Assembly: GCF_028596025.1 (NCBI RefSeq)
Contig: NZ_CP117167.1
Location: forward strand, 5,766,001-5,830,000
Reading direction: 5' to 3'
From: Mucilaginibacter jinjuensis
GTDB taxonomy: Bacteria; Bacteroidota; Bacteroidia; Sphingobacteriales; Sphingobacteriaceae
Length of the DNA: 64,000 nt
Shown here: positions 58,572 through 64,000 of the stretch, in pieces
How the letters are laid out: each line of letters begins with the position of its first letter
How positions within the stretch are numbered: position 1 is the first letter of the stretch
Notes under the pieces: generated by a model
Database searches by the model: none
What the model was told of the DNA's origin: nothing
Seen by the model: only the letters and a program-made list of their open reading frames with translations
Made by a program: the position numbers and the translations under genes

Positions 58572-59891
58572 TTACAATTTGGTAGGAAGACCTAGCTTGT
58601 CGCTAAACTTCTTGTAAAGTTGTTTATGCTTGTTATTAAGGTCGATGGTGCGGCCCTGGATGTACTCATTGGTAACATCTAAACCCAGCATATCTAAAGC
58701 ATCACCGTTTGATACAAATAGGTTTGCATCTTTACCAATTTCCAAGGTACCTGTAGTTTTATCGATACCTAAAATTTTGGCGTTGTTGATGGTGATCATC
58801 GATAAGGCCTGCTCTTTAGTTAAGCCGTAGCCTACAGCCTCACCAGCTTCGAAAGGCAAGTTGCGCTGACGCCAGAAACCGATACCTGTTAAACCGTACA
58901 ATACACCGGCATCCTGTAACAGGTGCGGCAATTTGTAGGGCAGGTAAACATCATCTTCGTCTTTATCAGGCAAAGTCTGGGTTTCTTTGATGATAACCGG
59001 GATGCTGTTTTGTTTCAACAGATCGGCCACCAGATAAGATTCTTTACCGCCTACAATAACCGCAGACAGGTTGAACTTTTTAGCAAATGCCACGGCCTGT
59101 TCAATCTCTTTAGCACCATCAGCATTAATAAATACTTTTTTAGTGCCATTGAATACACCAACCATTGCATCTAAGCGCAGGTTGTGTACGGTAGGTTTAC
59201 CACCGGCGGCGTAGCCTTGTGCCTGGCCAAACAGATTATAGATCGCATCGATTTGTTTTTGAGCACGCTCGGCAGGAGTTTCCTGACCCGGAGTTTGCGC
59301 ACCTGCACCTCTGCGGCCACGGGCTGCACGGGCAACCGGCCAGGTTAAGTGGATACCGATGTCCTTTTTGTAAGCAGCATCTTCCCAGTTCCAGCCATCT
59401 AACATCATTACTGATGACTGGCCAGAGATGGTACCACCCTCTGGGGTTGGCTGCGCCAATAAAACACCGTTTGAACGCACAGTAGGAATAACTTTAGAAT
59501 CGGTATTGAAAGCGATTAATGAACGAACGTGCGGGTTTAATTCGCCGGTTTCGGTATCATCAACGGTACCGCGTGCACCTTCTTCAATTTCTACTAAACC
59601 TAAAGTGGTAATAGGGCAAATAAAGCCCGGATATATTTGTTTACCGGTTGCATCAACTACGGTAGCGCCTGCGCTTGCAGGGGCAGCACCTTCGCCAATG
59701 GCGGTTATTTTTCCTTTATCAAAGGCAACATAACCATTGTTAATTACCTTGCCGTTACCCACGTGGATAGTTGCACCGGTAATTACAATAGGGCCGCTTT
59801 GCGGTTTGGCAGGCGACATGGTCTCCTGTCCGAATGCGAGGACCGTTGAGAGCAGCAATCCTCCAAAACCTAATAATATTTTCTTTTTCAT
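58572..59891 (-). CDS. Exported amidohydrolase-like protein lacking the HxH motif
   Basis: The 439-residue protein has a signal peptide (MKKKILLGFGGLLLSTVLAF) and the imidazolonepropionase-like amidohydrolase fold: ITGATIHVGNGKVI near the start and the closing GTLEIGKDANLFVSNGDALD strand. At the place of the first metal motif (PGxIDxHxH) it reads YPGFICPITTLG (about residue 90), without histidines, so it is probably not a normal metal enzyme. An insert with ARAARGRRGAGAQ lies in the middle. It lies 21 bases after a larger relative and is probably in one operon with it. Confidence 0.85.
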   Translation of the reverse strand: MKKKILLGFGGLLLSTVLAFGQETMSPAKPQSGPIVITGATIHVGNGKVINNGYVAFDKGKITAIGEGAAPASAGATVVDATGKQIYPGFICPITTLGLVEIEEGARGTVDDTETGELNPHVRSLIAFNTDSKVIPTVRSNGVLLAQPTPEGGTISGQSSVMMLDGWNWEDAAYKKDIGIHLTWPVARAARGRRGAGAQTPGQETPAERAQKQIDAIYNLFGQAQGYAAGGKPTVHNLRLDAMVGVFNGTKKVFINADGAKEIEQAVAFAKKFNLSAVIVGGKESYLVADLLKQNSIPVIIKETQTLPDKDEDDVYLPYKLPHLLQDAGVLYGLTGIGFWRQRNLPFEAGEAVGYGLTKEQALSMITINNAKILGIDKTTGTLEIGKDANLFVSNGDALDMLGLDVTNEYIQGRTIDLNNKHKQLYKKFSDKLGLPTKL

Positions 59892-59912
59892 GATTGAAAC
59901 TGTCTTAAAGGA

Positions 59913-62900
59913 TTACTTTTTATTTTGAGCTGATTGCTGGGTTGCAGTTTGATCTTGTACCATGTTGTTGTACGAATCGGCAACTACGTAAGCTGCATCC
60001 TCAATATCATCGCAAGTATATAACTGGCGACGGCGTGGAGCACCTGCACGTTGTGTTGCAGAACCTGCATTTTTAGCCTGCAGCATTTTTTGGATAATGC
60101 GGCCTTCTTCTGCCTTCATTTCTTTTTGGCGGGCTGCATCTTTTTCGTAATCCCAGTAAGGCACACCGTCAACATAAGTTTTTTCGGCTACTGCGTAAAT
60201 TGAAAGCGGATCTGCTGACCATAATACTAAATCGGCATCTTTACCGGCTTTGATACTGCCTACACGGCCATCAATGTGCAGCATTTTAGCAGGGTTAAGG
60301 GTAACCAGTTTCAATGCTTCTTCTTCACTCATTTTACCATAAGTTACCGATTTACCGGCTTCCTGGTTTAAGCGGCGGGCCATTTCAGCATCATCAGAGT
60401 TGATGGCAACTGTTAAACCTTCAGAATTCATGATGTTGGCATTGTAAGGGATAGCATCTTGTACCTCCATTTTGTAAGCCCACCAGTCAGAGAAGGTAGA
60501 AGCAGCAATACCGCGAGCTTTCATCTTGTCGGCAACTTTGTAACCCTCCAGAATGTGGGTAAAAGTGTTGATCTTGAAGCCCAGGCTATCTGCCACGTGC
60601 ATCAGCATGTTAATTTCTGATTGTACGTAAGAGTGGCAGGTAATGTGGCGGGTATCGTCCAGAATTTCAGCCAAAGCCTCTAATTCTAAATCGCGGCGAA
60701 CGTTGTTCCCTTTTACAGCGCGTGCAGCTTTGTATTCTTTAGCACGGGTAAAGGCATCAACATAAACCTGCTCAACGCCCATACGGGTTTGCGGGAAACG
60801 CACGTTAGGGTTACCGAATTGCTGCTGAGAGTTACTTTGTTTTACGTTTTCGCCCAATGCAAATTTGATGAACTGCGGAGCGCCTTCAAACTTCATTTGC
60901 TCTGGCGTAACGCCCCAGCGGTGTTTGATGATATAGGTTTGGCCACCAATTGGGTTAGCCGAACCATGCAGGATGTGTGAGATAGTAACACCACCAGCCA
61001 ACTGACGGTATAAGTTAACATCGGTAGCATCTAACACGTCGCCGATACGTACTTCTGAAGTTACAGCTTGTGTACCTTCGTTAATACCACCGGTTGCTGC
61101 AATGTGCGAGTGCTCATCAATAATACCTGGCGCTAAGTGCTTGCCGGTAGCATCAATAACTTTAGCTGTACCCGCTGGCAGGTTTTTACCAATCGCTTTA
61201 ATTTTACCACCTTCAATTAATACGTCGGTATTTTTAAGGATACCGTCTTTCTCGTTAGTCCAAACGGTAGCGTTTTTAAATAAGGTTGCTTCTGCTTTAG
61301 GTACTTCAACATAACCGTAAGCAGCAAAAGGATAAACAACCGGGCCAACTGGCGAAGGTGTTGCAGGCTGACGAGGGCCGCCTTGCTGACCGCCACCTTG
61401 TCCACCACGAGCAAAACCACCACCGGCAGGTGCAGCCGGAGCCGGGCCTGTGTAAGCAGCAGTCCATTTAAATTCTGTGCCATCTGGTGCTGTACCTGTA
61501 CCGCTTAAAGTAATAGGCGATACAGAAGCGATATATCCGCTTAAGCGAACAGTACCGTTAGGCTGGCGAGAGTTAAAGTAGATACCTACCAGATCACCTG
61601 TACGGGTAATTGTACCTGGGGTACGTGTGCTATCCGGACCAAAAGCTACAGTATAAGTACCAGGGGTACCGCTGATAGCCAGGCTGCCGTTTGATACATC
61701 GCTTTTGAAAGCATAAGTACCACGCAGATCTGTCACATCCATTTTGCTTACTACAAACTGGCGGCCTTCAGACCATGTTTCGTAAATTACGTTATCTGCC
61801 TTAAACAGGTTATCAGAAGTAATAATGAAGTTAGCCTGTTTGCCTTTTGCAAGCGTACCCACTTTATCAGATACACCCAGCATTTCGGCAGGGGTTTCGG
61901 TTAAAGCAACTAAAGCTTGTTTCTCGGTTAAACCGTTGGTGATTGCAGTACGCAGGTTAGTCCAGAAATCTTTAGAGCTGGTTAAGCCGTAAGAAGTAAT
62001 AGCGAATTTAATGCCTGCTTTTTCCAGAGCTGCCGGGTTGGTTGGGGCCAGCTCCCAGTCTTTCAATTGCTCGTAAGAAATGCTGCGGGCATCCAATGGA
62101 TCTTCCACATCAAAAGGCTGGGCAAAAGTAAGCGGGATAATAAAGCTGCTGCCTGTTGCTTTTATAGCAGCAATGTTCTGGTATTCTTTACCATCAGATT
62201 TAATGATGTATTGTTTACCGAATTCTTTAGCAATTTTATCGGCACGCAAAACACTCTGCATATCTGTTACCTCAAAAACCTGAGGTAATGCCTGTGTACG
62301 GTTAAACTCATTTAAAGAGATGTTATACTCTGTTTTTTGAGTTTTGTACCATGCAGCATCCAGGTAAGTTTGGCGGATTAAAGCAATAGTACCCATTAGT
62401 GATGATGGGTAGTTGGTAGCAGCAGTACCCTTGCTGAAAGAGTAGTTAGCTGTTGCCTGATCGTTAATAAAAACGAGGTTGTCGCGCTCGTCGCTCAGTG
62501 CAACAACAGCCGATGTACCACGGGCAATACCATCGCGAATTAATGCGTTAACCGCAGCAAAACCATTACGTTTTAATTCTTCGGCAGCTGTAGCGTTAAC
62601 GTGGAAAATAGTTTTAGCGTTTACATCCGGGCGGATGGCTTCGTTCCAGCCGAAAGCGCCTGGTTTGGTAGATACCGGAACCGATACACGCGGGCCGCCA
62701 AAGTTAAAGGCAGCAGTTTGGCGGGGGGCTTCGGGCATACCGTAGCTGCTGTAAGCATCAACCAGACCGGGATAAATGTATTTGCCTTTCAAATCTACTG
62801 TTACGTAGCCTTTAGGTACGGCTATACCTGCACCAACGGCCTCAATCACCCTGTCTTTTACCAGCAAGGTAGCGTTGGTTAATGTTTGCTCTCCATTAAC

Positions 62901-63038
62901 CACAATAGTGGCATTGGTAAAAGCGTATTGCCCCGGCCTAACATCCCATGCACCATTAACCGGAAAGGTTTCTTGCGCGCGGGTGAGTTGAACGACCAAA
63001 AGAGCAAAACAGAAAAGTAAAATTTTTTTCATTTGCAA
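59913..63038 (-). CDS. Double amidohydrolase, exported; N-terminal half degenerate
   Basis: The 1041-residue protein has a signal peptide (ILLFCFALLVVQLTRAQ) and two amidohydrolase-like units. The first (about 45-430) reads YPGLVDAYSSYG where an HxH motif is expected, near residue 91, and so lacks metal ligands. A beta-rich part (about 440-540) and a Gly/Pro-rich linker (GGGFARGGQGGGQQGG) follow. The second (about 590-985) has an intact PGIIDEHSHIAA (HSH near 642-644) and HITCHSYVQSE, so it is the likely active part. A cyclic amide or dipeptide substrate is a guess. Confidence 0.88.
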   Translation of the reverse strand: MQMKKILLFCFALLVVQLTRAQETFPVNGAWDVRPGQYAFTNATIVVNGEQTLTNATLLVKDRVIEAVGAGIAVPKGYVTVDLKGKYIYPGLVDAYSSYGMPEAPRQTAAFNFGGPRVSVPVSTKPGAFGWNEAIRPDVNAKTIFHVNATAAEELKRNGFAAVNALIRDGIARGTSAVVALSDERDNLVFINDQATANYSFSKGTAATNYPSSLMGTIALIRQTYLDAAWYKTQKTEYNISLNEFNRTQALPQVFEVTDMQSVLRADKIAKEFGKQYIIKSDGKEYQNIAAIKATGSSFIIPLTFAQPFDVEDPLDARSISYEQLKDWELAPTNPAALEKAGIKFAITSYGLTSSKDFWTNLRTAITNGLTEKQALVALTETPAEMLGVSDKVGTLAKGKQANFIITSDNLFKADNVIYETWSEGRQFVVSKMDVTDLRGTYAFKSDVSNGSLAISGTPGTYTVAFGPDSTRTPGTITRTGDLVGIYFNSRQPNGTVRLSGYIASVSPITLSGTGTAPDGTEFKWTAAYTGPAPAAPAGGGFARGGQGGGQQGGPRQPATPSPVGPVVYPFAAYGYVEVPKAEATLFKNATVWTNEKDGILKNTDVLIEGGKIKAIGKNLPAGTAKVIDATGKHLAPGIIDEHSHIAATGGINEGTQAVTSEVRIGDVLDATDVNLYRQLAGGVTISHILHGSANPIGGQTYIIKHRWGVTPEQMKFEGAPQFIKFALGENVKQSNSQQQFGNPNVRFPQTRMGVEQVYVDAFTRAKEYKAARAVKGNNVRRDLELEALAEILDDTRHITCHSYVQSEINMLMHVADSLGFKINTFTHILEGYKVADKMKARGIAASTFSDWWAYKMEVQDAIPYNANIMNSEGLTVAINSDDAEMARRLNQEAGKSVTYGKMSEEEALKLVTLNPAKMLHIDGRVGSIKAGKDADLVLWSADPLSIYAVAEKTYVDGVPYWDYEKDAARQKEMKAEEGRIIQKMLQAKNAGSATQRAGAPRRRQLYTCDDIEDAAYVVADSYNNMVQDQTATQQSAQNKK

Positions 63039-63191
63039 TTTGTTTGTTTAGTTAAGTTTAATCGCTCTAAATTATTTAACATTTCGCTCAAACTATCATA
63101 ATATTACCTTGATAATACATTTGTTACACGCTAATTTTAGATTTTAGCCCTTCAATTTTATTGTATCTTCGCAAAAACTAATTTAAAAAGC

Positions 63192-63638
63192 ATGAACGCC
63201 TATACTATTTTTAAGTATATCCACTCTGGGTTAAGGTTTATCGTTGTAATCCTGTTATTATGGGCCATCATCCAGTCGTTAGCTGGTTGGTTTGGTAAAA
63301 AAAGTTACACAGAAGGCAACCGCAAGGTTAATTTATTTGCTATGATCTCGGCACACACTCAATTGTTGTTCGGTATCGTGCTTTATTTTTTAAGCCCGTT
63401 TGTACAGTTTGGTGCCAACACTATGAAAGATGCCACCACCCGTTACTGGACGGTTGAACACATCAGTATGATGATCATCGCTTTGGTGGTTATTACCATC
63501 GGCCATGCTAAATCGAAACGAGCTAACACCCCTGAGGCTAAGCACAAAACGATTGCAATTTTCTATATAATAGCGGTTATTATTGTTGTAGTGGCACTTT
63601 CTGCCGGGCACGTACCTTTGCTGGGAATGTCGGCCTAA
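63192..63638 (+). CDS. Four-helix membrane protein of unknown function, 148 aa
   Basis: The 148-residue protein has four membrane segments (about 12-32, 50-70, 92-107, 125-145). Histidines HSGL (11), AHTQ (55), VEHISMM and IGHAKSK lie near membrane faces and are kept in position as in a haem- or metal-binding four-helix bundle. Members of this small family are sometimes called cytochrome-like or, by error, ribosomal protein L27. I make no functional call. It lies just before the trp leader region on the same strand. Confidence 0.75.
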   Translation: MNAYTIFKYIHSGLRFIVVILLLWAIIQSLAGWFGKKSYTEGNRKVNLFAMISAHTQLLFGIVLYFLSPFVQFGANTMKDATTRYWTVEHISMMIIALVVITIGHAKSKRANTPEAKHKTIAIFYIIAVIIVVVALSAGHVPLLGMSA

Positions 63639-63666
63639 AGAATTTAACATTATTTTAACAAAATAA

Positions 63667-63697
63667 TTTGCACATTCAAATAAATATATAATATTTG
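63667..63697 (+). promoter_or_regulatory. Putative trp operon promoter
   Basis: TTTG (63667-63670) and, 18 bases later, TAATATTTG (63689-63697), one base longer than the TAnnTTTG consensus. The leader peptide ATG follows 10 bases later, so the transcript would have a very short 5' end. Confidence 0.5.
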
Positions 63698-63707
63698 TTT
63701 TCCCAAC

Positions 63708-63779
63708 ATGATCAAAATCACCTTCATAACCAAAAGCTGGTGGCACCGTAAAACTACGATAGCCGGAGGAGATTATTGA
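63708..63779 (+). CDS. trpL: trp operon leader peptide (TrpL-like)
   Basis: A 23-residue ORF, MIKITFITKSWWHRKTTIAG plus GDY, has two adjacent tryptophan codons at positions 11 and 12. It lies 36 bases before a terminator hairpin and 92 bases before the start of trpE. This is the classical layout of transcription attenuation: when charged tRNA-Trp is scarce the ribosome stalls at the Trp codons and the terminator does not form. The ORF is too short for ORF searches. Its identity is supported by position and Trp codons, not by similarity. Confidence 0.82.
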   Translation: MIKITFITKSWWHRKTTIAGGDY

Positions 63780-63815
63780 TTAGACTTTACTAAACAATTG
63801 TAAACCTGATATTAG

Positions 63816-63843
63816 CCCGGCAGCAACCTCTGCCGGGTTTTTT
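63816..63843 (+). terminator. trp attenuator terminator
   Basis: CCCGGCAG (63816-63823) pairs with CTGCCGGG (63830-63837) around CAACCT, followed by TTTTTT. GCCGG at 63762-63766, inside the leader ORF, can pair with CCGGC (63817-63821) and is a candidate antiterminator arm. Confidence 0.85.
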
Positions 63844-63871
63844 ATTTTAAAATATTACGAAAAACATAAAA

Positions 63872-64000
63872 ATGAACAAGCACACCATACAAACAACTTA
63901 CAAAAAGCTACTGGCCGATACGACGACGCCTGTAAGCATCTTTTTAAGATTGCGCGATGTTTTCCCCAACTCGTTACTGCTGGAAAGCTCTGACTACCAC
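63872..64000 (+). CDS. trpE: Anthranilate synthase component I (TrpE), N-terminal part
   Basis: The first 43 residues are visible before the right edge. They read MNKHTIQTTYKKLLADTTTP then VSIFLRLRDVFPNSLLLESS, ending SDYH. The LRLRDxFPxSxLLESSDY block is the N-terminal signature of TrpE, which forms anthranilate from chorismate. The start is 29 bases past the attenuator. The rest of the operon is outside the window. Confidence 0.9.
   Translation, partial: MNKHTIQTTYKKLLADTTTPVSIFLRLRDVFPNSLLLESSDYH

Overview
The window looks like chromosomal DNA of a Sphingobacteriaceae-type Bacteroidota, most likely Mucilaginibacter or a close relative. Reasons: several TTTG / TAnnTTTG promoters with 18-19 base spacing, few recognisable Shine-Dalgarno sites, a sigma/anti-sigma pair carrying carboxypeptidase-regulatory and TonB-type domains, a NagB-PIG-L fusion, M16 and DUF885 exported peptidases, and the dispersed GTCATTGCGAGGA inverted repeats. 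The genus call is inference; no rRNA or marker phylogeny was available.

Layout. 1-16 kb is a patchwork of single genes (GH53 end, Ku, DUF892, NRAMP-related transporter, a UPF0175/PIN toxin-antitoxin pair, START-domain protein, M19 dipeptidase, YiaA-like protein, peroxiredoxin, PIN-domain protein) separated by many repeats. Two identical tRNA-Glu genes lie at 16.2-16.4 kb. 16.6-23.0 kb is a six-gene minus-strand operon: DUF427, FAD disulfide reductase, OpuC/EgtV-type ATPase, permease fused to binding protein (EgtU-like), EgtB and EgtD. It appears to combine ergothioneine synthesis with quaternary-amine or ergothioneine uptake and a redox enzyme. 23.3-25.7 kb holds an XRE regulator, an HD hydrolase and a porin with a DtxR/MntR-like operator.

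26.6-31.3 kb is a small biosynthetic cluster: a UbiA prenyltransferase divergent from YceI, type III polyketide synthase, FAD oxidoreductase and SAM methyltransferase. A PhoR-like kinase follows, then a PhoU-like protein and a Pit phosphate transporter. 35-41 kb holds a DUF885 protein, an ECF sigma/anti-sigma pair and a divergent vWA protein that shares a peptide motif with the anti-sigma protein. 41-43.7 kb encodes pyruvate dehydrogenase E2 and E1-alpha.

44-50.6 kb holds NlpC/P60, SPFH and DUF922 proteins and an Lhr-type DNA-repair helicase. 50.8-63.0 kb holds an M16 peptidase, a COG4299 membrane protein, NagB-PIG-L with a NagC-like ROK regulator, and two amidohydrolase-like exported proteins. 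The right edge shows a classical trp attenuator (leader peptide with Trp-Trp codons, terminator) and the start of trpE.

Most noteworthy: the ergothioneine operon and its apparently permuted binding domain, the type III PKS/UbiA cluster, the trp leader, the ArsR remnant with its operator kept, the motif shared by the sigma/anti-sigma locus and the vWA protein, and repeat-derived coding extensions in UbiA and the helicase.
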